NCBI GenBank assembly: GCA_030737875.1
Contig: CM060909.1
Span: forward strand, 31,021,659-31,085,658
From: Allium sativum
Taxonomy: Eukaryota > Streptophyta > Magnoliopsida > Asparagales > Amaryllidaceae
Direction of reading: 5' to 3'
DNA: 64,000 bases
Positions 1 through 11,541 of the stretch are shown here, in pieces (positions within the stretch are counted from its first letter, which is position 1; each line of letters begins with the position of its first letter). The notes beneath the pieces are model-generated. The model did not search any database, was not told the DNA's origin, and was given only the letters and a program-made list of their open reading frames with translations. Position numbers and translations under genes: made by a program.

Positions 1-3000
1 TTAATGCTTATGCAGTTGTGTGGTGCACTCTGGATGATGGTTGATTATTTATAGTTGTCATTTTATACATGTGTTGTAGAAAATTCATATAATTAACATT
101 ATACGGTAATTGATTGGGCCTCATTCCAGTTTTGAAATAGAAATATTTGAAAAAGAAATATTTGAAATAGAATATTTGAAAATAGAAATATATGAAGCCG
201 TGTTGATTAGATTGACGCCATTTTGACGTGAACGGTATTTATATCGATTTTATTTAATTTGAATTATATTGAAATTGATTTCGAAATTTGAATTATATTG
301 AAAGTGATTTCGAAATTTGAATTATATTGAAAGTGATTTCGAAATTTGAATTATATTGAAAATAATCGAAATTCGAATTAAATTGAATAGAATTGAATTC
401 GAATTGAAATTGAAAAGAATTGAATTCAAATTGAAATTGAAATTCAAATTAAAATGAAATTCGAATTAAATTGAAATTGAATTGAAATCGATTTGAAATG
501 AATTTAAAACGAATTTATATCGGAATATTCAATTTTGATTTGAAATTGAATATGAAGTTGAAACCGCTTGAAAACTGAATTTTAAACGATTTATAAGGCA
601 CGTTTTGAATTGAAATCGACGAAGTATATATTATATATATAATATAATGGCCTGAATAGAACGCGCCGCGCCGCGGTAGTTCGCGAATTTTGACCATTGA
701 CTTCGAATGGATATTGTGGAAGATCCGACCGTCGGATTCTCCTAAAACCAGAACCGTTGGGTTCGTATCGAAAAGAGCTTTCTAACGAATATTAGAAATT
801 TGAAATCTAACGGTCGGATTTGGAATTATGTCCAAATCAAATTTGAAAAAAGGTCGTTGTAAGTGCAGTTCGATGGCCGTTGTTGGAAATCGACTATACG
901 GGCCTTGATAAAATTATTAAAAATAATAATAATTTGTGTAAAATCATAAGAAATGATTTGTGAAGAATTGGGATGAAAAACTCCATATTTGAAAAGATAA
1001 AAATAGATTTTTATCGAAATAAACTAGTTTTGAACTAGAATAATAATTTATTTATTTTTAAAATAAATAAATTGGATTTGAAATGGTTTTGAAAATAACA
1101 AGAATTTCCAATAATTGCATTGGAATGGATTTGAATCAAAATTGTCTTCGGAATATTTCGATGTTGGATTTCGTGATTATACAGATGTTGTTATGGAAAT
1201 TTGAAAGATATATATATATCGTTATTTCCAATACGATATTTGTTGGTCGTAGAATTTGATACTGAATATAAGCCGATATATTTTCTATTCAGAGCCTTGT
1301 ATTTAATATCAAATGTGATTTGGGTTTGTCGTGAATGGTGTCTTCATTAACACTGTTCTTAAGCCCAGCTGAGGAAAAGATTAAATCTTTTTATTTAGAT
1401 TTAATGAAGTGTACCAATTAAATAATACTAAATTGGAATTGAATTGGTATTGATTTTTGGGTTTATCGTGAACAATGTTTTTAATAACACTTGTTCTTTA
1501 ACCCGATAATTAATGGAATGTGATTTTGGTTTGTCGTGAACGGTATCTTCAATAATACTGTTCTTAGACCCAAAGGAGTTAAGAAAATCAGAAACTAACT
1601 GGAGATTAGTTAAGTTGAATGGTTTCTGGGGTATTGATCTGATGTTGGTTTCGGCCTTCGGGGTTAATACTTAGGGAATTGCTCACTTGCTAATTTACGG
1701 TTAGGGACTGGTTGAAATGTGATGTGATGTTGGGTTTATCGTGAACCGTGTTTTAAAAGACACTGATTCTTTAACCCAGGCACAGATTAAAACTAAGTGG
1801 AGTTTTAATGAATCTTTAATTAGATTGAAAAGAATGAGAATGGAGTATCCCCAGTTTTGCTCCAGGCGATAGTTAAATCTTGAGTTAGATCTAAATGTGA
1901 AATGGTAATTTAATCCACTGATAACACCGTGGTGTTAGATATGAAGTATTACCAGTTTTACTTCATCGGATGAATAGGTTGGGGTTGGGAAATTAAAACA
2001 AATGATTACTTCGGTAAGGTTCGTTAACCCTGACTAGTTTAGATAAACCATAATTTGGTTTGAATTGATATTCAAAGGAAGATTAAGGAATAAATTTAAA
2101 GAATTTATCTTTGATAAAATTAATGGAAACCTTTCCCAAAGTAAAAGAATATTTGAATAAACGAATATTCTAGATTGGAAAAAGGCGTATGTTGTGTTTT
2201 TATAACACTTGTTTATTATATAGGCGAGTTATTCGGAAAGACCGGGTTTATCCCATTCTGGATAACTGAATCGACGATAAGTCGACGATGAAGATGGTGG
2301 TTGAAGACTGGAGGTCTTCACATCGTTTGGATAATTACTGATGATCTTGATTGGGCTGTACACCCAAGAGGAGGGAATCAGTTGTTGATCGTCTAGATGT
2401 ACTTGGAGATCGATGGATATGCGAGGAATACGATGCCTTCGGTTTCGTTCAGACCCAGAACGAACTTGTACTTGGATGTGTGTCTGACATCAGATTTCAT
2501 TATGTGTGATTGATATCGGTTGCATAGTGTGAATTGCCTGTGTGGCATACTGAGATGCAAATGATCAAGGTTTTTGTTGAGAAGCACAGTCTTGCGGTTG
2601 ATGATCAAAGAACGGCTTTAATACAGCGTAGCTATGTGTAGCGTTAGTTCGCGAGCCTCACACCCCGGTGTGAACCAGAAACGGGAGAGGACCTCAGGGA
2701 GGACATGCGTTTCTTTCTAGCTAGGAGTGATGTTAGCGTTTTGCACGCCCTGGCATTTTACTTATGTGGATGATAGATAGGAGGCGCCTCTGTTATATCG
2801 GTCGATCCGGGGCCGATGGAGTCATTTGGCTCATTTACGCCCCATAGGGCAGGGAAACATAGTGTTCAGGCATTTTAATCCACATCGAGTGGACCGGCCC
2901 TGACGATCCAAGGGACGATGCGTTCTGTTCCTAAGGCTCGGGCTAGAGAGTCTCGAAGTGGTAAGGACGATCCCTTGCCTTGTTTCACAGGTGGAAATCC

Positions 3001-3757
3001 AACTTCCAATACGTGACTTTGTGGTTTTGATTGTAGAACCAAGTATGGCGAAATAGTGGTATGGGGCACTTATGCCGTCTATGATGGATACTTATGATTG
3101 AAATTGTTTTGACACTATACACTTATAATAATAATAAAAGATGAAATTTCATGTACCAAGCATTTTTGGCTATTATAAGGTAAAAACCCTATCCTTCGGC
3201 TTGCGTTGCATTGTGTGATGGGACCTGGGTCTTATAATAGCTTCATTGTTCTTTACTTAGCATTGCGTTGTTATTTTTTGCACTGGTATTCTTGAGAGGA
3301 AACCCGTTTTGTTTTATACGGCGTGGTCCCTTGATTTACCTAACTTTGAAGTAAAGATTAATAACTGCTTTAGTTCTCACACCAGTCACATGACTGACCT
3401 GGAGTTTATTGTTTTAACCTAAACTCTGGGTGCCCTTATTTTCCGCACGGGCAACTAGTAGTTTTGGTTTTTGCACATTTATGTTCACAGGATCCTGATT
3501 TACAGCTGGAATGATATTCGGAAAGCTCTGTATCCGTATATCACCTTCGGTTGTGTTTGTATTATTTTCCGCTGCAGTAACGTATTTAAATCTCTGATAT
3601 TCGGTAAACGTATAATGTTTATTCATACTCTGTGTATTCGTGTATTCTGATGGACTTGTTGTAATAAGTAATGAAATGTTCTTCTATTTGTGTTCTGATT
3701 CGTCTTGTTCTCAATTCAATTCGTTCTTTCCTTCGCGGGGATGTTCTGGTCGTGTCA
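1..3757 (+). mobile_element. Element A, 5' LTR (left part outside window)
   Basis: This is the 3' portion of a very long LTR. It ends in CA at 3757, directly before a primer-binding site. It aligns along its whole length with 11958-15452, the end of the same element's 3' LTR. The left end lies outside the window. The two copies differ by many substitutions and indels, including extra AT-rich repeats at 240-500 and extra copies of a TCGTGA hairpin motif at 1322-1571, so the insertion is not recent. Small open frames inside it are not supported as genes. Confidence 0.85.
240..500. repeat. AT-rich tandem repeat in A 5' LTR
   Basis: About three and a half copies of a 29 bp unit (gaaatttgaattatattgaa + agtgatttc) occupy roughly 255-372. 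They grade into degenerate GAAATTGAATTC-type repeats. The matching place in the 3' LTR (about 12250-12330) lacks the array, so it expanded in this copy alone, after or at insertion. Confidence 0.7.
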
Positions 3758-3760
3758 GTT

Positions 3761-3772
3761 TGGTATCAGAGT
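3761..3772 (+). promoter_or_regulatory. Primer-binding site of element A
   Basis: TGGTATCAGAGT starts 4 bp after the LTR end. It matches the 3' end complement of plant initiator-Met tRNA at 11 of 12 positions, the last base having changed from C to T. This fixes the + orientation and the LTR boundary. Confidence 0.85.
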
Positions 3773-4786
3773 TTTGGTTTACGGAGCTCGAGAACAAGCC
3801 ATATTAGAACCAAATGAAAGAATTCATCAGAAATTGGATTAGTTATATCCAATAAGGAATGACTCGTTAGAGATGGGATTGGTAGTGTCCTAGAATAAGG
3901 CAGAAGAGCATATTTTTAAAATGAAAACGAATTTTGTTTTGAAAATTTAAACCTTATTCAACGTATTTGAATATTTATTTGTGTTGAATTTGGACAATCC
4001 AATATATAAAGATTTTGCATAAACGTCTGATCCACGGATATTCGAAGTTTTAATAAACTGGATAGATAGAGAATCACACTCTAATCGCCCGGAGATGATT
4101 CTGATGATTAACTTGCCGTCATCAGCATTCATGTTCGAGTTTCGAAAGTAGGATATCTACATATTTCCAATTGACTAGTGTGAGAACCAAAACTAGATAG
4201 GGCTTATTGTTGTGATTTGGCATCAAAAAACTGATTTTTGGACTATGTATCAAAGCTATGAATTTGAAAAGCTAATCAACAAATTTATTGCTGATTGTGT
4301 TATTTGATTATTGGTTGATTAATTAAAATTTGAACCATTTAGCCAAATTGTACCAAATATTGAACTGAATTGAAAATTATTTGCAATTGCATGCATGCAC
4401 ATATATATACATTGAACAGGTCATTGCAAGGAGGCTAGAGAAGAGGAATAAAATTGTTTGCTCGACAAATAGGTACATGTTTATTGTATTTCTTTGGTTT
4501 TGGATGATTTTATGAGCCGATTGGCTAGCCGCTTGCCTGTTACTTTTTCTTTTTGGATTAGAGAGGCCTGTATGGCGATTTTGGGATTTTCCTGGTGCTC
4601 CCATGCAGGGGAGTTAATGGCGAAATTTTTCGAAAATTTAGGGTGTTAGCCAAATTTTTGAAGAATTTGAGAATTACTTAGAAACTAAAAAGTCGAAGAA
4701 CTTAAGCCATAATGAAAAGAATGAAAGTTGAGTTGGTTTGTAAAACAACTTTCAGCTTCGTTCCTTTTCGGGGACGAAAAGATTCT

Positions 4787-4799
4787 AAGTGGGGGAGAT
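4787..4799 (+). other. Polypurine tract of element A
   Basis: AAGTGGGGGAGAT sits directly before the 3' LTR start (TGTAATAACC at 4800). It is preceded by a block shared with B that includes TTTTCGGGGACGAAAAGATT. It is the expected plus-strand priming site. Confidence 0.85.
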
Positions 4800-5645
4800 T
4801 GTAATAACCGGAAAATCCGAACCAATTTAAAAATTTTATTTTGGCAATTTTGATGAATTTTGAATATTTAAAATGATTTATTTTAAATAATAACGATGAG
4901 AAATTTATTTTGAGAATATAAATATTTATTTTTAATTGTAAAAGGAATTGAAAATGGCGCGGTAGTTCAAAAATTCAATTTCAAATTTCAAATGAATGTA
5001 CAGGATTCAAAATAAACCGGATTTTGGAGAAACCAAAAATATTAGAATCTATTTGAGAATATCTTTCCAACGAATCCGAAAAATTGAAATTTCATAGCAG
5101 GGATAAAAAGTTATGCCCAGTTGAAATTTCAGAATAGTCGCTATGGAAAATATAGCCCTTAAAAATAGAAATTTTGCAAACGACCTCCGTTTTCGATGAA
5201 ACCACTTTTTTGGATCCGGGATATCAAATTATTGCTAGGTTTCAAAATTCATAATTTTTGAAATCAATAAGTGAGCGTGGCAAAGAAAAACGTGTTCTGA
5301 CAGTTTTAGTCAATTTTTATCGACTAGAAATTGGCCATTTTTCAAACGGTCTTCAAATTCGACGAAATTAGTTTTGTTAGGACCGTATCATCAATACAAG
5401 GATAGAAATATTTTTTCTGGGATTTTTAGGGTCCGTATGTTACCCCAGTAAATTGAAATGCGCGTTCAAAATCAATATATAGATTCATATTTTGATTTTG
5501 ACGGAAACTGATCGAAACCGCTGAATTGGCTTGCGGTACATATCCAATTGTGTTCGGAATGGGAGTAACTAGCTAGGGGCGACAGTCAGTGGGTTCGGTT
5601 TGGAGTTGAAAATAAAAAGTTGCTTTTTGGAAATTAAAAATGATT

Positions 5646-5659
5646 TTATATATATATAT
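5646..5659 (+). promoter_or_regulatory. TATA-like promoter of element A LTR
   Basis: A TATATATATATA run is followed within about 30 bp by a CT-rich stretch, the usual look of a plant core promoter and 5' UTR. The equivalent place in B's LTRs also carries a TATA-like box. Identification rests on composition and position only. Confidence 0.45.
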
Positions 5660-6097
5660 GCTTGGTCAACCCTCTCCATTTCTCTTTCCTCCCTCTCCCG
5701 TTCAGATTCGAACCAAAGAAAAAAAACGCACAAAGGAGGAGGTCGTCGCCTCGTTCCCACGCTCCACTGCGATGTTGGCCTCGCCGCCGCTCAGGCGAGA
5801 GCCGCGGACCCCCCCCCCCTCAAACACCCCCTTCAGCTGCTGACGCTGACCCTCTCTCTCCTAGCATCTAAACCCTAAAACTTCCCCCTTTCAAACTGTT
5901 GCTGCCACCATGACGCCAAGGCCCACCGTACAACTGTCGCCGCCTACTGGAGGCACCCCCTCCACTACCGAATGCAGCACACCCCCCTCCCGACGTGAAG
6001 CTCCTCCCTCTTTGAACATCAACGTGAGTTTAATTAATTAATTTATTTTCTTCTTAGGAAATTGGTTTTGGTTAGTTTAGCAATTACAGTATTGTTT

Positions 6098-6102
6098 TTA
6101 AA
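6098..6102. repeat. Target site duplication of N2, left copy
   Basis: TTAAA directly precedes TGTAATGACC. The identical partner is at 11117-11121, directly after CCTAACA. Confidence 0.9.
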
Positions 6103-9100
6103 TGTAATGACCCGAAAATCCAGTCCAATTTGAGCTGACCAGAAACACAAGTCCAACCCCAAATTAAACTGGAAACCAGGAAATTAATAGAAAGAATTGA
6201 GAGGGTGAGGAAAGATAAGATAGAAACTTAGAATAGAAGAAGAAGAACACAACATCAGAGTAACACGAATCTCACAGCGGAATGAATAACATATAATATA
6301 TATAACATAACTTGAAATATACATCTGTACTTGAATATACATCATTATCAAAGTACAGCACTTACAACACAGTGGAAAAAAAACTATAGCTATATTATCC
6401 TGAAGCCTCCTGCTCCAAGCTCTTCCAGTATCTGTAAATCCCGACTACTTGACTGCCTGTACGAAATTGGGCACCCAAGATTTTATGGAAAACAAAACAA
6501 AATAAACTCTGGGTCAGTCATGGGACTGGTATGAGTAAAACGGTTTAAAACAGTTCGAACAAGTAAACAATATCTCATAAGACCACGCCATATAACGGAA
6601 CGGGTTTTTCCCTTATGAGATCCAAAATATCTTTATATCAAAAACCTTTTGATATTATAATAATGTCTATCAACCACAATAATAATAATCATCTTGCAGA
6701 AACGCTTTCATCTCACGTTCTACATATATAGTATACAATCAAAACCGCAAGCACCTATTGGGTAATGGATTTCCAACTATGACAAGGTATGGAACCACCT
6801 TTCGCTAGTGTACCTCTAGAAAGGAATACACTGGGTTCAACAAGAACATCTTGCAACCCGGCCATACATGACCGACCACTCATTTCGCTTGAGTGTATCG
6901 AATGTATATCACCAAAGGTTGGGATCAGTAACCGTTTCCCGAATGGGATAGCATCAACAATAGATTTTTAGAAGTAAATGAAACTCTAGATCAGGTGATT
7001 ATACACCCTACTTCGGAGCGACTGACTTAGCCATGCTGCCTGCCCGATTTCTGTCATTTACCGGTTGATGAGGCTTGAGGTTACGCTTCATCATCACATC
7101 AGATTCACTTCGAATGCCACATTGTCAGATCCATCGAATCACTGATTGACGTCCTCAACAATACATTATGTGTTAGCTAAAAGAAGTTTCCTTCTCCGCT
7201 TCCACTCTTGGTATGGTTGGAGAAATCAATATACGTGACCTTCCTGGAAATACTCTGTCAGGCATTCATCCATACAAGTCATCCAGGAACAGGATGAACC
7301 GAAGGCACTATTCAGTACATCCATCTTAGGCACTGTTATCTAAGACTTATACAATAGCCCTTGCACTTTACTCCGTCTTCAATTTTCTTTGGCATATATG
7401 ATTCGCAACGCTTATGCCAATACAGAGTGGTTCTTTGGATAATAATCCAACCGGTCTCTCCATATTAACAACGTTAAAATGATCAAAACTTCGATAGTCT
7501 GTGATTTAACCATCAAAGAAAAATAGTGTGCAAACAACGATATTATTTCCAGGTGGAAATTCTATCAAATCAACCATCATTTAACATTTATCGCCTTAGT
7601 TCATTTTTCATCTCCTGTTTCCCTATATTCAACATTTCTTATTTTCTAAATTTAGAAAATATATGTTATTACCATTGGAAAACATTTCCATTTCTTGTTT
7701 TCTATATCAGAAAACATTTCTGGTTCTTATTTGGAAAACATTTCCAAAACTCCTTCATCGGACTTAGACAGATGTTTAGATAAAACATCACTATGCCAAC
7801 TCTTTAATTACTAAATTCACTTAACCATCCTTTACTGCCAAACCTTAACCATTCCTTAGTTAAATACGAAGCCAATCAAGTTGGGGTAGAACTACCTCTC
7901 AGACCTTAACTGAACAACATTTCTAACTTTGAAATAGGCAAAGTTCACTTTATATTTCTTTAACTAACTTCCTTACTTAACCTTTCTTTTCAAATAACTA
8001 TATTCGATTAGCTCCATTTTTGATTAGCTCTATTTGATTTACTCTATTCGATTTACCATATTGCATTCACTTTAACCGATTTACTTTATTTGATAAATTC
8101 TTCTCGAGTAATCCTTTTCGATTAATTCTTTTCGAATAAACTATATTCGAATAACTCATTTCGAATAAACTATATTCGATGTCTCCTTTTGAATAAACCA
8201 CATTCGATATCGCACTTCGAATAACTCATATTCGATTATCTCATTTGGATTACCTCGGTTTGATTAACTCATCTTGACTAACTCAACTTGATTTACTTAC
8301 TTGATTAACTCAACTCGATTTGATTAACTAGGCTCGACTAACTTGGTTCGACCAACTCGATTCGACTAACTCCTTTAGATTAACTCACTTCGACTAACTC
8401 CTTTGGATTAACTAACTTCAACTAACTCCTTTGGATTAACTAACTTCGACTAACTCCTTTGGGTTTAACTCACTTCGAATAACCAATATTCGATAACTCC
8501 TCTGGATTAACTACTTCGACTAACTCCTTTGGATTAACTACTTCGACTAACTCCTTTGGGTTTAACTCACTTCGAATAACCAATATTCGATAACTCCTCT
8601 GGATTAACTACTTCGACTAACTCCTTTGGATTAACTACTTTAACTAACTCGATCAACTTGGTTTGATCAACTCATTTAACTTGGTTTGACTAACTCATTT
8701 GACAATCTGGTTTAACTAACTCATTTGACAAATCTGGTTTAACTAACTCATTTGCCAAACTGGTTTAACTAACTCATTTGATTAATCTATTCCCTGAATA
8801 AATACTCCCTTTTAATAATTCTATTTATTCTAACCAATAATATTTCCTTTATTTTAACTTATCCTTCGATTTTATAATTATTCTCTTTTATAAAAAATCC
8901 TTTTCCTTTTCTATATAAAATCCATCGATTTTATATAAATAATTCATTTTCAAAATACACTTCGAAAATCCCCTTTCCCACATCCAGTATTTCTTATGGT
9001 ATTTAACATACCATATAACAACGATAAATATTGTCCAAACACACATAATCAACAACAGGTTATATATCACAGCATATATCACAATATATGAATCACAGTA

Positions 9101-11116
9101 AAATAAATGTTGAGGAATCCAGTTGGATTCCTCCAACCTGTTTCCCTGCATTACAGATGTTAAACAATATAGATAACATCACCTTCAGTTCCATATGATA
9201 TATTCTGTTAAACAGAATCAATATAGTAACTGACTAGCAGTTCAATCAAACAGTCAACACACAGTCAATCAACCAATATTTAACAGTTCTAAAAATACAA
9301 CATGAAATTATAAACTGTTCAGAGTTAGTGAGATTTACTCACATTGGACGATCATTGTTAATAACGATAATCATCGCTCGATTTGATTCGGGCGGACAAT
9401 TTATTTTGCGATAAATTGTAACGAGCTCGGATTCACTTCCAGTCAGTGCCATGGTGTAGCTCCCGTCCATACGATCCGAACGCAACTTACGGTTCGTGAT
9501 TCTGATTTCATACGAATAAGAAATTCATTTTACAAGTTAATACATTGTTTTAATTAAAAATAAAACTAAATAAATCAAAACCGGGCCTACCCCTTAACTA
9601 ACCGGCCCAATTCCTCCAGGCCCAAACCGCTCCCAGGTTCCCTTTTCTTCCCCAATTGAAACTGCCGTAACCTGCTTCCTTAATCCAACAACCATAGCCG
9701 ATCTTTACTCCATCTTATCTCCTCCTCCACTTCACGATTAAATCCACAAAAATCACCACAATATTCTCCTTCGAATTCTCTCCATCCTCATATAATCATC
9801 ACTCATATCGGTGTCCTCCTCGTCCATGCGTCATCTAGCCCTCTCCGTCGGCTACAGTGAACCCGCGACAAGAACATCAACCGAAATCCACAATAAAAAC
9901 ACTAGGACCTCCTATCTTCACAAGAAATCCAATATCATCCCCGATTCACAAACTGATGCTTCTATATCACTAATTATCGAACCCTAGTCTTCGCTGTTGG
10001 AATATGACGGCGCCAACAGAGGATCGAACCCATCAAACTTGACACAGAAGTGAAGAGAACTATCTCAGGAGTTCGAAGATAAATGAATGCGGATTAATAG
10101 ATTTTCTTTTGGTTTGATTTCGATTTTCTTACCTTCCATTTTGCTGAAAAAGAATGAGGGGGAGTGGTGGCTTAGAACTGTTTTATAAGGGAGACGGATT
10201 TATTTAGTGGTTGAAAACAAAGGAGATGTTGCTAATTTTGGTTCACACACTTAGATATTTTAGTTTTAAATATTCATTTTATATTTGTTTCAACACTTTA
10301 AAAATCCCTGTGATCACACACAGTATTCAAAAATCCTGAAAATGGTTATGTAGCTACAGTTCAACATTACGGTCCCAACGAAACTGGTTTCGTCGAATTC
10401 TGAGGTCATTTGCAAAACTAGCTATTTTTAAAGCTCTGAATGACCCATTTAAATAATTAAATATAATTAAAATTAATATTTATAAATAAATATATTATCG
10501 TATATATTCTCAACATAATATCATACAGTTCCACTGGGATTTATAACTCGATACTTCAAATCCCGATTAAATCGATATTCGATTTAAAATGAAATTCCTT
10601 TTTAAAATATAAATAATTCCTTTATAAATTATAAAGGAATTCTACAGTGACTTTTCTAAAATTTGATTTGGACGTAAATCAAAATCTACACGACGAAATC
10701 CCGATTTTTCTCTTCCATTAGAAAGATATACTCCACCAGCTCCACATGTTTCTTATTCCACAGAAATCCGGCTTAAAACGAATCATGTACATTCAGTTGA
10801 AGTTCGAATCACTAATTTACGAATGTAACGCCATCTCGAGCTCGATTTTAATTATAATATAATTATACATTCAAACTGTCGTTTATATAATATATTCGTC
10901 ATTCAAATTTCAATTCCAAGCTGAATTAAATATCACAGATGATCCAGTTCACACCATATCGCCATTTCAGCCAATTCTGATTATTTCAGAATTAAATATA
11001 TTATTTTAATTAAATATTCATCATTATTTAATTCAACGACCATTAAATCCTTTTAATCACCATTTATATAATTAAATAAATTAATTATAATACCTCTGCC
11101 AATGTGGGTCCTAACA
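6103..11116 (-). mobile_element. N2, solo LTR (5.0 kb) nested in A
   Basis: Read on the minus strand it begins TGTTAGGACCC and ends GGTCATTACA, with no internal region, primer site or polypurine tract. It is flanked by perfect 5 bp target duplications TTAAA (6098-6102 and 11117-11121). Its promoter end lies near 11 kb. A CTTATAAAA box is at 10181-10189, a leader at about 9.6-10.1 kb and a donor-like CCAAT/GTGAGT at 9342-9341. A tandem-repeat domain occupies 7950-8790, and the conserved 3' half runs from about 7.8 kb down to 6103. It is the relic of an element that lost its body by LTR-LTR recombination. Confidence 0.9.
7950..8790. repeat. Tandem-repeat domain of N2 with short hairpins
   Basis: Repeats of 25-30 bp built on ATTAACTCNNTTCGACTAACTC fill the segment. 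A unit of roughly 100 bp is duplicated nearly perfectly (about 8455-8550 and 8550-8650). Several units contain a 7 bp inverted repeat, TCGAATA-loop-TATTCGA, with loops AACTA, ACTCA or ACCAA (for example near 8136, 8158, 8215, 8474 and 8571). Confidence 0.75.
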
Positions 11117-11124
11117 TTAAATCT

Positions 11125-11450
11125 GAATTATATATATATAAAGCTAGGATTTTTATTTACGTAAAAATAAGATTTTTAAATATGCATTAGCATGTTTAAA
11201 AAAATAGATTTCTTTATATAAATTAACATGAAAAGATGTGATTTTTAAAAGCGAAAAGATATGATTTTAGTCAATATAAAAATATGATTTTTATATGATA
11301 GATAATAAAAATATGATTTTTATGTTGAAAAGGAAAATATATGGAAAACTGAATTATAAAAATATAATTTTTATAATATAAACATCAACATAAAAATATG
11401 ATTTTTATGTATGAAGTAACAGTATAAAAATGTGATTTTTAATAATCAAC
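11125..11450. repeat. Palindromic AT-rich array in A 3' LTR
   Basis: The motif ATAAAAATATGATTTTTAT and variants recur about seven times at irregular 25-50 bp spacing. Each is an inverted repeat AAAAAT-NNN-ATTTTT. The same core is seen in the arrays of B and D. Confidence 0.7.
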
Positions 11451-11539
11451 TGCGTGATGCAGATTGCGATGGTACTATCCGAAAACAAATCTGAATTCAA
11501 ATCATTCAGAGATAAGGACTGGAGGAGTGGATCCCCAAG

Positions 11540-11541
11540 GT
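11540..11541 (+). promoter_or_regulatory. Splice-donor-like site in A LTR
   Basis: GGAGGAGTGGATCCCCAAG is followed by GTGAGAACTC. The flanking block and donor are shared with B's LTR (18357). No acceptor survives in A because its internal region is deleted. Function is inferred from conservation. Confidence 0.45.

Larger units (their letters stand above)
3758..4799 (+). mobile_element. Element A internal region, gag-pol deleted
   Basis: Only 1.0 kb separates the two LTRs of A, against 5.6 kb in element B. Its first part (to about 3930) resembles B at 28254-28400. Its last part (about 4390-4799) resembles B at about 33100-33882, including the short block before the polypurine tract. Everything coding in between is absent. 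A is therefore an internally deleted, non-autonomous derivative that could only have moved with proteins from a relative. The segment around 3940-4380 has no clear counterpart in B and its origin is not recognised. Confidence 0.8.

Noticed and set aside
5865..5880. Interstitial telomere sequence
   Set aside because: Only a single AAACCCTAAAA word is present, with no tandem run; better read as a telo-box-like leader motif.
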